IMG/VR virus record: IMGVR_UViG_3300019762_000006
Span: 1-64,000 of that record
Length of the DNA: 64,000 bases
Source of the DNA: a virus
Strand: one strand, 5' to 3'
Shown here: positions 15,688 to 24,788 of the stretch, piece after piece
Numbering within the stretch: the first letter of the stretch is position 1
Layout of the letters: every line of letters starts with the position of its first letter
The notes under the pieces: model-generated
Seen by the model: the letters and a program-made list of their open reading frames with translations, nothing else
Told to the model about the DNA's origin: nothing
Database searches by the model: none
Made by a program: the position numbers and the translations under genes

Positions 15688-16009
15688 TATGTATATAGCA
15701 CTTGGGAGCATAAAGGATATACTATTAGGCATATCTGGAGGAGCAGTTGCGTATCTATTCGACTATTCGAAGGCTAAAAGGGAAGGTGATGACAAGTTTA
15801 GATTTCTATTGAGCTCTATGCTAATAAATATGACACTTGGAGCTTTCGTGGCCTATACAGTTGGGTCTATGTTGCCTGCAGATATGTCGTACAGAGATGC
15901 GATAATAGGATTCAGTGGTGTGACTGCTTACAACATAATACTACTTGCGGAGAGTAGATTTGCTGAGTGGTTAGTAAATAAATTACAAAATGGTACAAAG
16001 GATAAATAA
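15674..16009 (+). CDS. candidate holin, 111 aa, about three membrane helices
   Basis: Hydrophobic segments around residues 12-28, 45-63 and 75-95 separated by short charged loops, with a charged C-terminus, fit a class I-type holin. It overlaps the preceding gene by 14 nt and abuts the next one (TAATG). Two membrane proteins of holin type lie here, so one may be an antiholin. Confidence 0.5.
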   Translation: MTTHDMYIALGSIKDILLGISGGAVAYLFDYSKAKREGDDKFRFLLSSMLINMTLGAFVAYTVGSMLPADMSYRDAIIGFSGVTAYNIILLAESRFAEWLVNKLQNGTKDK

Positions 16010-16446
16010 TGTGGGCTAGTTTAATAAGCACAGTATTTGGTGGGGTGTCTACATACTTCACCAATAAACAAGAAATGAAAAAAGTGCAAATTGAGGCAGA
16101 TGTTGCTGTTATAAAAGCAGAAGCTAATGCCAAGATAGCAGTTAGTGAAGCTAAGATACAAATGGCTAAAACAGGGCAAGTTCAGGACTTCGATCTGGAT
16201 AAGATAGCTATGCAAAATATGGATAGATCATATAAGGATGAGTTTCTACTTGGGCTGTTTAGTATACCAATGATACTTGCGTTCATACCAGGACAGGCGG
16301 ATGTAGCACTAAAAGGGTTCGAAGTAATTGCTTCTATGCCACAATGGTATCAGTACACATTCATAGGAATGGTTGTGGTAATCTATGGTATGAGAGGGAT
16401 GCTTACTAAGCTCCTTGAACGAAAATCAATATTGCCTGGAAAGTAG
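16009..16446 (+). CDS. holin of the GTA 3TM-like type, 145 aa
   Basis: A short N-terminal hydrophobic stretch, then a long alanine/lysine-rich helix (about residues 25-70), then two hydrophobic segments (LLGLFSIPMILAFIP and YTFIGMVVVIYGM). This arrangement is characteristic of the three-TM holin family found in gene transfer agents and many phages. It directly precedes the lysozyme gene, the usual holin position. Confidence 0.6.
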   Translation: MWASLISTVFGGVSTYFTNKQEMKKVQIEADVAVIKAEANAKIAVSEAKIQMAKTGQVQDFDLDKIAMQNMDRSYKDEFLLGLFSIPMILAFIPGQADVALKGFEVIASMPQWYQYTFIGMVVVIYGMRGMLTKLLERKSILPGK

Positions 16447-16451
16447 AAGAT

Positions 16452-16970
16452 ATGAGAGATGAAATAGAGTTAATGAAAAGATTAGAAGGTATGATGACTA
16501 CGTCGTATGATTGTACCTCAGGGAAAAGAACTGTTGGAATTGGGTTCAATATGGATGCAATTGGTGCTAGGAAAGTATGGGACAAATTACAAATACTAGA
16601 GGACTTCGATGCAGTGTATAACAAAAAACAAAAGTTATCGGAAGAGTCTGCTAGTAGATTGTTCGATAAAACATGGAATTGGTGTAAAAAGAAAGCAGAG
16701 GAGAGATGTGCTGAACTTGGAGTAGACTGGGAACCAATGGCTGCATGGCATAAGTTTGTACTTGCAGATATAGTATACAATACAGGAAGCATTAGTAAGT
16801 GGAGCAAAGTGGTAAAAGAAACGGCTCCTGGAATGGTGCTAATTGAGGCTAGGAGAAGACCACATGAGTTAATGGATTCGAGAATATCTAAGACAGCAAA
16901 ATACTTTGGGTTCATTGATACAGTAGAAGATGCTGTAGCAATGGGACTAAAATACGCTAAATACATATAG
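16452..16970 (+). CDS. endolysin, GH24-type lysozyme, 172 aa
   Basis: Cleaves peptidoglycan glycan strands. The N-terminus has the lysozyme catalytic pattern: E12 in KRLEG, D20 in SYDC, T27 in TVGIGF, spaced like the T4 lysozyme Glu-Asp-Thr triad. A helical C-terminal lobe follows with FVLADIVYNTGS (a segment common in this fold). No signal peptide or anchor is seen, so it depends on the holin. Length is usual for the family. Differs from the GH108-type endolysin of N4 itself. Confidence 0.8.
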   Translation: MRDEIELMKRLEGMMTTSYDCTSGKRTVGIGFNMDAIGARKVWDKLQILEDFDAVYNKKQKLSEESASRLFDKTWNWCKKKAEERCAELGVDWEPMAAWHKFVLADIVYNTGSISKWSKVVKETAPGMVLIEARRRPHELMDSRISKTAKYFGFIDTVEDAVAMGLKYAKYI

Positions 16971-17036
16971 TAGTTGATTAAGGATTACTTAATTAACTCT
17001 ATTGTACAATAAAGCAATAATTAACATAGGATATAC

Positions 17037-19229
17037 ATGAAACAAAAACTAAATAACAAGAAGGCCGATAAATTACACCCTAACTGGTCAAATGAACCGA
17101 CTGTAGAAGACTTAAGAAGTGATTTACACGCCTCTTCTAGTTTTCATGAAGACTATAAAAAGAAATTATTACAGTACGCAGAAGACAGAGATGGTGGTAA
17201 GAAGATTGAAGCCAGAGAAGGTAAATCAACAGCAAGACCTAAAGTAATTCGTAAGAATGCTGAATGGAAGTATCCTGCACTAGAAGATCCGTTCCTAAAT
17301 ACTGAGGATATGTTCGAAATAAAACCAAGGACTTGGGAAGATGCCGAAGCTGCTGAACAAAATGCTCTAATACTGAACTACCAATGGTCTTCTAAGATTA
17401 ACAAAACTAAATTGGTAAATGACATAGTTCGATATGTGGTTGATGATGGTACAGTTATAGTTAAAACTGGGTGGGAAGTAGAGGAAGAAGTAGTAGCTGA
17501 GTTACAAGAACAGGCAATCTATGCTAGTCCAGAAGAGTCACTAGTCCTAATGGAGCAAGGGTTAGCTGATGGTTCAATAAGTGAAGAAGAGTACTTAGCA
17601 AGGATAGAAACTGGAGAACCCCTACAAATTGGTATTGAGCAAGTTGAAGTAGAAGTTACAAAGTTAATTAAGAATCAGCCAAAATACGAAGTGTGTAATA
17701 CTGCCAATGTGATAATAGATCCTACATGTGAGGGAGACTTAGACCAAGCTCAGTTTATAATACACGAGTATGACACAAACATTGCAGAGTTAAAAAAAGA
17801 AGAGTATATAAAAGACATTGAGACTGGAGAGGTATCTGGAATATACCAGAACTTGGATAAAATCAAAGGTGAAGATGGTGTAGCAATATACGATGAACAC
17901 AAGAGTGATCAATATAATGAATTCAAATTCAATGACCAAGCTAGAAAGAAGTTAACAGCATATGAATATTGGGGTTACTGGGACGTTAATGGTGATGAGA
18001 CATTAGTGCCAATAGTAGCAACATGGGTCGGTGAGATCCTAATCAGATTAGAAGAAAATCCATTACCTCATAAGAAGTTGCCATTTAGTTTGGCTACATA
18101 TATGCCAGTTAAAAAAGAAGCAATGGGTGAGCCTGATGCTGAACTACTTAGAGAAAATCAAGAGTCAATTGGTAAGTTAACAAGAGCCGCACATGACATA
18201 ACAAGTGAACAAGCAGTAGGACAAGAGTTCATCGATGAACAACTGTTCCCAAGCATATCAGTAAGACAGCAATATGACAAAGGTAATACTGTATACTACA
18301 GAACTGGAATGAATCCAAAGAATGCAATATACAAAAAGACCGTAGATCCTGTGCCATCAAGTGTATTCAATATGATGAACTGGAACAATGGTGAAGTGGA
18401 AGCTCTATCAGGGACTAAGTCATTTGGTGGACAAGGAATATCAGGTAATGCTCTTGGAGATTCAGTCGGAGGAGTTAGAAGTGCTCTAGACGCTGTAAGT
18501 AAAAGAGAACTAAGTATACTAAGAAGACTAAGTGAGCTCTTTAAAGACTTGGCTAGAAAAACAATAGCAATGAATCAAGCTTACTTAAGTGAAGAAGAAG
18601 TAGTTAGAGTTACTAATGAAGAGTTTGTAACAGTACGTAGAGATGACTTGTCTGGAGAGTTTGACTTAAAAGTTGATGTAAGTACACCAGAGAAAGATGA
18701 AGATACTGCTAATAAATTAAATATGTTGCTACAAACAAATGCGGCTAGTATGGATCCTGCTGAAGCAAGGATATACAGAGCAAAGATTGCTAAACTGTGG
18801 AAGCAACCAGATTTAGCTAAGTCAATTGAGTCGTATGAACCACAAGTAGACCCAATTCAACAAGAACTGCAAATGCTTGCATTAGAAGAGGCTAGACTAA
18901 AAGTATCAATGGCTAGAAAAGAAATTGAAGAGATGGATTCAAGAATAGTTGAAAGAATTAGTAGGTCAGAAGAAAACTTCAAAGCTGATGCTGAAATGAA
19001 AATAGCAAAAGCGGAAGAATCAAGAGGAAGAGCGCAAGAAGCACTTGCTAATGCTGAGTTAGCTCGTGAAAAGGCTGATACAATGGCTAAAGAGTTTGTA
19101 AAAGATATGACAGGACAAACTAGAGCAGAAATTGAAAGAGATAAAGAGTACGATGCTAAGGTAAAAATGGCAGAAAAAGAATACTCTAAGGTTACAGATG
19201 CTAAAATAACACAAACAGGAGATAAATAA
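17037..19229 (+). CDS. portal protein, 730 aa
   Basis: Forms the dodecameric vertex through which DNA enters and leaves the head. Size matches N4-type portals. Central parts include the usual mixed region with ITSEQAVGQEF and GGVRSALDAVSKRELSILRR before a long helical C-terminal region (about residues 590-720, strongly charged coiled coil). Placement upstream of scaffold and capsid genes follows N4 order. The C-terminal helix may form the portal barrel. Assigned by synteny, length and architecture. Confidence 0.82.
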   Translation: MKQKLNNKKADKLHPNWSNEPTVEDLRSDLHASSSFHEDYKKKLLQYAEDRDGGKKIEAREGKSTARPKVIRKNAEWKYPALEDPFLNTEDMFEIKPRTWEDAEAAEQNALILNYQWSSKINKTKLVNDIVRYVVDDGTVIVKTGWEVEEEVVAELQEQAIYASPEESLVLMEQGLADGSISEEEYLARIETGEPLQIGIEQVEVEVTKLIKNQPKYEVCNTANVIIDPTCEGDLDQAQFIIHEYDTNIAELKKEEYIKDIETGEVSGIYQNLDKIKGEDGVAIYDEHKSDQYNEFKFNDQARKKLTAYEYWGYWDVNGDETLVPIVATWVGEILIRLEENPLPHKKLPFSLATYMPVKKEAMGEPDAELLRENQESIGKLTRAAHDITSEQAVGQEFIDEQLFPSISVRQQYDKGNTVYYRTGMNPKNAIYKKTVDPVPSSVFNMMNWNNGEVEALSGTKSFGGQGISGNALGDSVGGVRSALDAVSKRELSILRRLSELFKDLARKTIAMNQAYLSEEEVVRVTNEEFVTVRRDDLSGEFDLKVDVSTPEKDEDTANKLNMLLQTNAASMDPAEARIYRAKIAKLWKQPDLAKSIESYEPQVDPIQQELQMLALEEARLKVSMARKEIEEMDSRIVERISRSEENFKADAEMKIAKAEESRGRAQEALANAELAREKADTMAKEFVKDMTGQTRAEIERDKEYDAKVKMAEKEYSKVTDAKITQTGDK

Positions 19230-19621
19230 TGGCAGCAGCACCAACATACGCAGATTTAGACAGAGAAAAGAAACAAGCCCAAATGGCTGAACAACAACAA
19301 ATGGAACAAGCTCAAAGAGCTCAACAAGCCGAAATTGCTAAACAGCGAGAAGCTAATCCAATGCTACAAGCGTATATGAATAAACAAAGTCAGCAAGGCT
19401 TAATGCCTAATAATGCTGTAAATGAATACTCAGCAACTGCTGGATTGATTGCTGACCAAAGTCCTGACCAAATGGCTTATAGTCAAAATATGGTAAATGC
19501 TGCACTAAAAGGTCAATTAGATCCAAAAAATGTGCTAGAAGATGAAAGTGTGCTACCAGAAATGCGAAATGCTCTAATGGAAACACTAAGACAACCTTCA
19601 GGACTTGGTACTCTAGGGTAA
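19229..19621 (+). CDS. small structural/assembly protein, 130 aa
   Basis: Glutamine-rich helical N-terminus (about residues 12-45) and a less ordered C-terminus. Start overlaps the portal stop (TAATG). Between portal and scaffold, where N4-type phages encode small head-assembly proteins. Function not known. Confidence 0.5.
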   Translation: MAAAPTYADLDREKKQAQMAEQQQMEQAQRAQQAEIAKQREANPMLQAYMNKQSQQGLMPNNAVNEYSATAGLIADQSPDQMAYSQNMVNAALKGQLDPKNVLEDESVLPEMRNALMETLRQPSGLGTLG

Positions 19622-19688
19622 CATACCTATGACCAGATAACGGATGTCGTAAAAAGCTGTAAATTAAAACACTGAAAGGATTAATGCA

Positions 19689-20063
19689 ATGAGTGAAAAA
19701 CTTAACATTGACGAGCAAATTGCTGAATTAGATACGGATATCGGGATACAAACTTGGTACATTGAAAGAGCTGAGGCTCTAGAAAAGTTAAAGAAAATGC
19801 CTGAGTTCCAAATGGTTATTATGGATGGGTTTATAAATATTGAGGCTGATAGAGTGTATAACTTATTAACAGACCCAAGAACAGTTAAACTAGAAGATAA
19901 GGATATTTACTTAAGTAAATTAGACACTATAAGAAATATGAGCGCATACTTAGGCACAGAGACATACCCAGGTACAGTTGCTAACTTGGCGGTTAATGCC
20001 AAATCTGCACTTGAATCTGCCGAAGCAATGAAAAGAGAATTGCTGTTAGGTAAAGGTGAATAA
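19689..20063 (+). CDS. small head-assembly protein, 124 aa
   Basis: Predicted helical throughout (DEQIAELDTDIGIQTWYIER, YLSKLDTIRNMSAYLG). Ribosome binding site AAAGGATTAATGCA. It lies between portal and the scaffold-like gene. Could be a portal-adaptor or scaffolding partner; no named family recognised. Confidence 0.5.
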   Translation: MSEKLNIDEQIAELDTDIGIQTWYIERAEALEKLKKMPEFQMVIMDGFINIEADRVYNLLTDPRTVKLEDKDIYLSKLDTIRNMSAYLGTETYPGTVANLAVNAKSALESAEAMKRELLLGKGE

Positions 20064-20065
20064 CT

Positions 20066-21337
20066 ATGGCTGAATACTTAAGTGCAAAAGAAGAACTTGA
20101 AGCAATGATTAACGGGACTCACGTAAGTCCAGATATCGAAGCAGATGAAGAGCAAAATGAAAGTGTTGATGAAGGAGTAGAATCTGAAGAGTTTGGTGAA
20201 CAAACTGAAGAAGATACTACCGAAACTGAGGAATCGACTGAGGAAGAAGCAGAAGACAATGAGGACACAGACCAAGAGACGGAAGCTGAAGAGGAAGAAG
20301 ACACAGAGGATACTACTGACGAGGAGAATCCAGAAACTTCCGAAACGACAGAGGAAGGTGAGGAAGAAGACGCTCATGAAACTACTGAAGATGAATCTAC
20401 AGATGAATCAGATGAACCTATAACAGAAGAAAATGTGGATGAAATAGACTACAAAGGATTCTATGAAAAGGTGGCTTTAGCTAAATTTACAGCTAATGGT
20501 AGAGAGGTTGAAGGATTTAAAGATCCAGAGGACTTAGTAAGAGCACAACAAATGCTACATGGGTATAGTGACAAAATGAAGGTATTCAAAGAATACAAGA
20601 AATTCCTAAAACCCTTGGAAGAGCGTGGTGTAATTGCTGACCCAGATAAATTCAACCTGGCAATGAGCTTGTTAGATGGTGACCCAGAAGCACTAAAGAA
20701 AGTGATTAAGGATAAGGGTATGGACCCTATGGAAATGGACTTAGAGGATATCAAGTATACCCCTAAGAATTCCATTGCAACTGAAGCACAATTAGTGATA
20801 GATGAGGCATACACACAAGCAACAGATTTGGGAGTTGCTGACAAATTCAACAAAGTTCTAACTAAAGATTGGGATGTTGACAGTTTGCAAGAAATGGTTA
20901 ACAATACTGCAGTTAGAAATGACTTGTTAGCACACCTAAAAGATGGTACATATGATATGGTACAAGCTGAAATTAGAAGAATGGAGTTGTTAGACTCTAG
21001 AGGAGAATTGGATTCAGTATCGTCGGTTGATAAGTATAGAAAGGCAATTGCTAGACTACAACAGAATCAACCAAAAGCGGTGACTGCCCCAGTTCAACCA
21101 AAGGTAGATAACACTGCTAAGATTGAGGCTGAAAAAGCTAAGATTGAGAAAGACAGACAAGCTGCAGAGTTCAAGAAGAAAGCTGCAGAAAAAGAGAAAG
21201 CTGTTGCGGAACAACGAAAGAAGGCTGCTTCAGTTAGTAAGAAGAAAACTGTGAAGAAAGTTACTGTTAAACCAAACCCTGAGGAACTCAGTGGGGATGC
21301 GTTTAGAGAACACTTCAAAAATATGATGATGGGTTAA
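20066..21337 (+). CDS. scaffold-like protein with extremely acidic N-terminal region, 423 aa
   Basis: Residues about 24-125 are nearly all Glu, Asp, Thr and Ser, a low-complexity acidic tract. The middle (130-330) is helical, and the C-terminus (about 350-400) is a lysine/alanine-rich coiled coil (KKKAAEKEKAVAEQRKKAA) ending in a short basic tail. Acidic-rich scaffolds with a basic C-terminal capsid-binding helix are common. The position immediately before the capsid gene supports this, as in N4-type maps. Confidence 0.65.
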   Translation: MAEYLSAKEELEAMINGTHVSPDIEADEEQNESVDEGVESEEFGEQTEEDTTETEESTEEEAEDNEDTDQETEAEEEEDTEDTTDEENPETSETTEEGEEEDAHETTEDESTDESDEPITEENVDEIDYKGFYEKVALAKFTANGREVEGFKDPEDLVRAQQMLHGYSDKMKVFKEYKKFLKPLEERGVIADPDKFNLAMSLLDGDPEALKKVIKDKGMDPMEMDLEDIKYTPKNSIATEAQLVIDEAYTQATDLGVADKFNKVLTKDWDVDSLQEMVNNTAVRNDLLAHLKDGTYDMVQAEIRRMELLDSRGELDSVSSVDKYRKAIARLQQNQPKAVTAPVQPKVDNTAKIEAEKAKIEKDRQAAEFKKKAAEKEKAVAEQRKKAASVSKKKTVKKVTVKPNPEELSGDAFREHFKNMMMG

Positions 21338-21371
21338 GCTCCATCGTCAATAAAAAACAAGGAATATAAAA

Positions 21372-22793
21372 ATGGCTGAATTAACAGGAAAATTTAACTC
21401 TGGTGGTGAAACATCAACAACAATTGATAGACAGTTTACTGATGAATATGTAAGTAAAGCGGTAGTAGAAGTACCAAAAAGAAAGAGACATTTCTCAGTA
21501 AGAGCTGATAGATTTACAATGCCAAAGAACTATGGTGACAAATTGTCAAGAGAAGTATCGTATGGTATGCTGGATAAAAGAGTACTAATTGATGGTGGTG
21601 TTGATGCTAATACTGCAACAATTCTACAAGATGTTTGGTATGTAGTTCCAACAGGCTCAAAAGATATTACTGCTGCTACAGCTGTATTTGATACTAAAGA
21701 CTACTTTGCTACTGGTTCATATGCTACATGGGATTTAGCTAGAGACGCTGCTAAAGCTGCTGCTACTGCGGATGCTGGTGTTGGTGAAGAAATTGTATCT
21801 GGTTCAGGTGGTATGGTTAATGGAGAAGCATCTTATGCTGCTACAGAAGGTCCGTTAGTTGAAATGCCAGAAGAAGGTGGAGTAATCAATTTACTAAATC
21901 ACTACAGTAAAATGGTATCTGCAAAAATCACATTCCACGGTGTAGGACATAAGTTCTCAATGAGATCTGTAAACTTAGATTCAAGAAAAGGTTTAATTGC
22001 TAGAAAGATTCAATATATGGCAGATGCTGTACAGGATATTAAGGAAATGCAAGTTAGAAGAGACTTAATTGCTGCTTCACATGTAAACTCAATTATCTGT
22101 AATGCTCCAGAAAATCCTGATACGGACTTAACATCAGAAATTGATGGTATTGATGTATTATCATACACAGGTTTAGAAGTATTAGAACAGTACTTACTTA
22201 ACAATGATGTTCCAATGGACACAGAGATCCTATCTGGTGTAGATTTAGTTGATACTAAAGTTGTATCTGATGCATGGATTATTTATGTTAATACTGAAGT
22301 ATTACCAACATTGAGAGCAATGAAAGGTCCAGGAGACGTACTTGTATGGGTTCCAAAAGAACAATATGCAGCTGGTACAGAGTTACTAGATGGTGAAGTT
22401 GGTAAAATTGGTCAATTCAGATTCGTAGCTGTTAAAGATATGGAAAGAGAATATGGTGCTGGTGCTGAAGTTGGTAAAGTAGATGTTGATACACAAATTG
22501 GCGATGCTGCAAATGCTGCAACTCAAGCAGCGGCTTACCAAACAAATGGCTTCTATGATGTGTTTACTGCAATGGTAATTGGTGATGATTCATTCTCAAT
22601 TACAGGATTCGGTTCAAATATGACTAAAGCGTCGTACATTGCTCCTAAGAAAGATGTGCACAATGATATGCATGCTCAAATGGCAGGTATCTCAGCGGAT
22701 TGGTCATATGGTTTCTTAAACTACCGACCAGAGAGATTGACTTCATTGAAGTTCTCGGTTTCGAAGAACCCTAGTATAGTAGCTGCAGCTTAG
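21372..22793 (+). CDS. major capsid protein, 473 aa
   Basis: Builds the icosahedral shell. Expected HK97-fold features are an N-terminal arm with basic motif (VEVPKRKRHFSVRADRFTMP), an E-loop-like beta region with Y-G repeats, and a long region ending in NYRPERLTSLKF. Length and position (after scaffold, before the small minor protein genes) match N4 gp56-type capsids. Codon use differs from its neighbours (frequent ATT and GCT, balanced codons), consistent with very high expression. Confidence 0.85.
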   Translation: MAELTGKFNSGGETSTTIDRQFTDEYVSKAVVEVPKRKRHFSVRADRFTMPKNYGDKLSREVSYGMLDKRVLIDGGVDANTATILQDVWYVVPTGSKDITAATAVFDTKDYFATGSYATWDLARDAAKAAATADAGVGEEIVSGSGGMVNGEASYAATEGPLVEMPEEGGVINLLNHYSKMVSAKITFHGVGHKFSMRSVNLDSRKGLIARKIQYMADAVQDIKEMQVRRDLIAASHVNSIICNAPENPDTDLTSEIDGIDVLSYTGLEVLEQYLLNNDVPMDTEILSGVDLVDTKVVSDAWIIYVNTEVLPTLRAMKGPGDVLVWVPKEQYAAGTELLDGEVGKIGQFRFVAVKDMEREYGAGAEVGKVDVDTQIGDAANAATQAAAYQTNGFYDVFTAMVIGDDSFSITGFGSNMTKASYIAPKKDVHNDMHAQMAGISADWSYGFLNYRPERLTSLKFSVSKNPSIVAAA

Positions 22794-22815
22794 TATTAAC
22801 TAAGCTTCACTGCGA

Positions 22816-22821
22816 TATAAT
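22816..22821 (+). promoter_or_regulatory. candidate -10 element after the capsid gene
   Basis: TATAAT in the 116-nt gap between the capsid gene and the 200-residue gene. The -35 is weak. It could re-start transcription for the tail genes. Confidence 0.3.
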
Positions 22822-22840
22822 ATCAAATAAGAGTTAATTG

Positions 22841-22859
22841 TGGAGGTGAAATGCCTCCA
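22841..22859 (+). terminator. hairpin after the capsid gene
   Basis: TGGAGG-TGAAATG-CCTCCA, a 6-bp GC-rich stem with 7-nt loop, about 50 nt after the capsid stop. No T-run follows, so it is probably an attenuator or mRNA-stabilising hairpin rather than a full terminator. Confidence 0.4.
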
Positions 22860-22909
22860 ACACATAATAAATAGCAATGGTGAAAGCTAACTATATAAGG
22901 AATGAATAA

Positions 22910-23512
22910 ATGGCAAAAACATTTAAACAAATGAATAAAGACGAGTTAATTAAAGCTACTGAAAGCTTGGGGTTAACAGATAAAGTGAAAGAGTCTGCTG
23001 TAGATGCAGAAGATATTAAAAATGCTGAATACGTAACAGTATTGGAGGCTTATAAAGCCGCACAAGATGAAATTAACAAAGAGACTAAAGAAGAGTTGAG
23101 TAAAACTGAGAATACTGCAAAAACTCCTGTTGAAGCTCCTAAGAAAATGGTGGATAAGTTTGAAAGAGCTAAATTGAAGCAAGTTAAGTTCAAGTATATT
23201 GTAACTGACCATCAAAATACAGTGGATATCGAAGAAGATGATGAGACAAGAACATTCCCAATCCAATATGGTAACCAAACATCAGGCCCAAAAAACTGGA
23301 ATGTGGGACTACATAGTAATCCTCAAGCACTCCCGTTTAGTGTTGCTAAAAAACTGGAAGAAATTATGTCAATTGTACATATTAAAAATTCAAAAGATGA
23401 ACCTGTAGCTAAGTCACAGAAGAGATTTAGAGTAACTAAAGTTGAAGGTTGGACACAAGATGAAATTGACGCCTTAAAAAGAACTCAAAATACTAGAAAA
23501 TTCAAAGACTAG
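22910..23512 (+). CDS. head-associated structural protein, 200 aa
   Basis: The N-terminal region is a charged helical tail; the second half has a compact beta-type pattern (VDIEEDDETRTFPIQYGNQ, WNVGLHSNPQALPF). In N4 order this is the gene after the capsid protein. It may be a head-completion protein. No specific family recognised. Confidence 0.5.
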   Translation: MAKTFKQMNKDELIKATESLGLTDKVKESAVDAEDIKNAEYVTVLEAYKAAQDEINKETKEELSKTENTAKTPVEAPKKMVDKFERAKLKQVKFKYIVTDHQNTVDIEEDDETRTFPIQYGNQTSGPKNWNVGLHSNPQALPFSVAKKLEEIMSIVHIKNSKDEPVAKSQKRFRVTKVEGWTQDEIDALKRTQNTRKFKD

Positions 23513-23566
23513 TTTAGTTAGAGCTTACTAAGGTAGGCTCTATAGTAAACTAATAAGGAAAATTAC

Positions 23567-24421
23567 ATGGCAACAATAACAGTATCAACAGAATTAGATA
23601 TACTAGATAAGTATGAATCCCTGGTTAAGTCCTCTCTAGGTTCTGAATCTATATACATTAGAGCTAAAGAAACCATATCAGACTTGTTAGTTAAAGGTGG
23701 TTTGACGGGGGCTGACAAAGCTAAACTTATAGGTGAAACTATTGCAGGATTGAGTAGTGGCTTGGCAAGTTCCTGTATGGCTACTGCTTTGCAATGGGAA
23801 TCCTCTGAAAAGGACTTTGCTTTAAAGAAGTTAGAGCTAGAAAAACAGTTAGACATCCTAACTAATGAGATAGACAAAACTAAGAATGAGGCGGATAGGC
23901 TGAGAAATGCTGACTTGATACAACAAGCTGAGAGCTTACGTAATAACGGAGCAATGACTGTCGTAGATGATAAAGTAATAGCATTAAACGATACTGGTGC
24001 TGTATATGAGAATATACTACTTACCAGAGAAAAAGTGGAAAGTGAGAATAAGGCCCAGTTACTTAGTGAGGCTAAATTAAATGAGACTAATGCTGTTATC
24101 CATAAAGTAATAGCAGATACATATGTAAACTATGGTATGTATAGCGGGTACAGTATAACAGATTCAGGTGTTACAGGAATAACAGACTATACTCCTTCAG
24201 GATTGACTACATTAAGTGGGGCACAACTAGAGATAGCTAAAGAACAGGCAAAAGGCTATGTATACAACGCTTGGTCGAACGTGGCAAGTGGCTTAGGTTC
24301 AACAATTGGTGTGGCTTTGACAAGTGAGACAGATATATTTTCAGGTGCTAATGCGGGTATACTTACAACATGGAAAGATACTATTGAAAAGTTAAATGCT
24401 ACAACACCAGCAAGCTTCTAG
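23567..24421 (+). CDS. virion protein with central coiled coil, 284 aa
   Basis: Residues about 85-195 form a long charged coiled coil (ALKKLELEKQLDILTNEIDK and on), flanked by glycine/alanine-rich helical segments and a threonine-rich C-terminus. By position it corresponds to the tail-tube/internal gene group (N4 genes 53-55). Function not certain. Confidence 0.5.
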   Translation: MATITVSTELDILDKYESLVKSSLGSESIYIRAKETISDLLVKGGLTGADKAKLIGETIAGLSSGLASSCMATALQWESSEKDFALKKLELEKQLDILTNEIDKTKNEADRLRNADLIQQAESLRNNGAMTVVDDKVIALNDTGAVYENILLTREKVESENKAQLLSEAKLNETNAVIHKVIADTYVNYGMYSGYSITDSGVTGITDYTPSGLTTLSGAQLEIAKEQAKGYVYNAWSNVASGLGSTIGVALTSETDIFSGANAGILTTWKDTIEKLNATTPASF

Positions 24422-24429
24422 GAGGATAT

Positions 24430-24786
24430 ATGAGTAATTTTGTAATAACAAAAGGAGTAGACAACGAGTTTACATTCACAATAAAACAAACAGGCACTAC
24501 CTTGCCAATGGAGATTGAAGTTACGGACACATTCGTAGCAACATTAGTACCCCTAGAAAAAGAGGGAGTAATTAGTGGTATGGAGTATACGATGACTACA
24601 GAAGATGCTGTTAATGGTAAGATCAAACTCAACATACCAGAAGCAGATACTGTGGACTTAGTATCGGATAAAGGGGACAAAGTAGACAGATACTACAATA
24701 GACCCACGTATAAACTAATAGTTGAGTGTGATACAGTAAATAATGGCAATTTCACAGCTAAAGTACCATTAGTATATGTGGATTAA
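24430..24786 (+). CDS. hypothetical virion protein, 118 aa
   Basis: Predicted beta-rich, with alternating strands (FVITKGVDNEFTFTIKQTG; IPEADTVDLVSD), of immunoglobulin-like or small baseplate type. The ribosome binding site AGGAGGATAT is strong. Lies between the coiled-coil protein and the 622-residue tail protein and is closely spaced with both. Confidence 0.5.
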   Translation: MSNFVITKGVDNEFTFTIKQTGTTLPMEIEVTDTFVATLVPLEKEGVISGMEYTMTTEDAVNGKIKLNIPEADTVDLVSDKGDKVDRYYNRPTYKLIVECDTVNNGNFTAKVPLVYVD

Positions 24787-24788
24787 CT

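Noticed and set aside
16406-16966. 186-residue ORF on the minus strand
   Set aside because: Fully antisense to the lysozyme gene, composed mostly of Ser/Leu/Ile runs as expected from complement of an A-rich gene, and without a ribosome binding site.
12577-16970. Complete diversity-generating retroelement
   Set aside because: Only the lectin-fold target is present; no reverse transcriptase, template repeat or proven accessory gene in the window.
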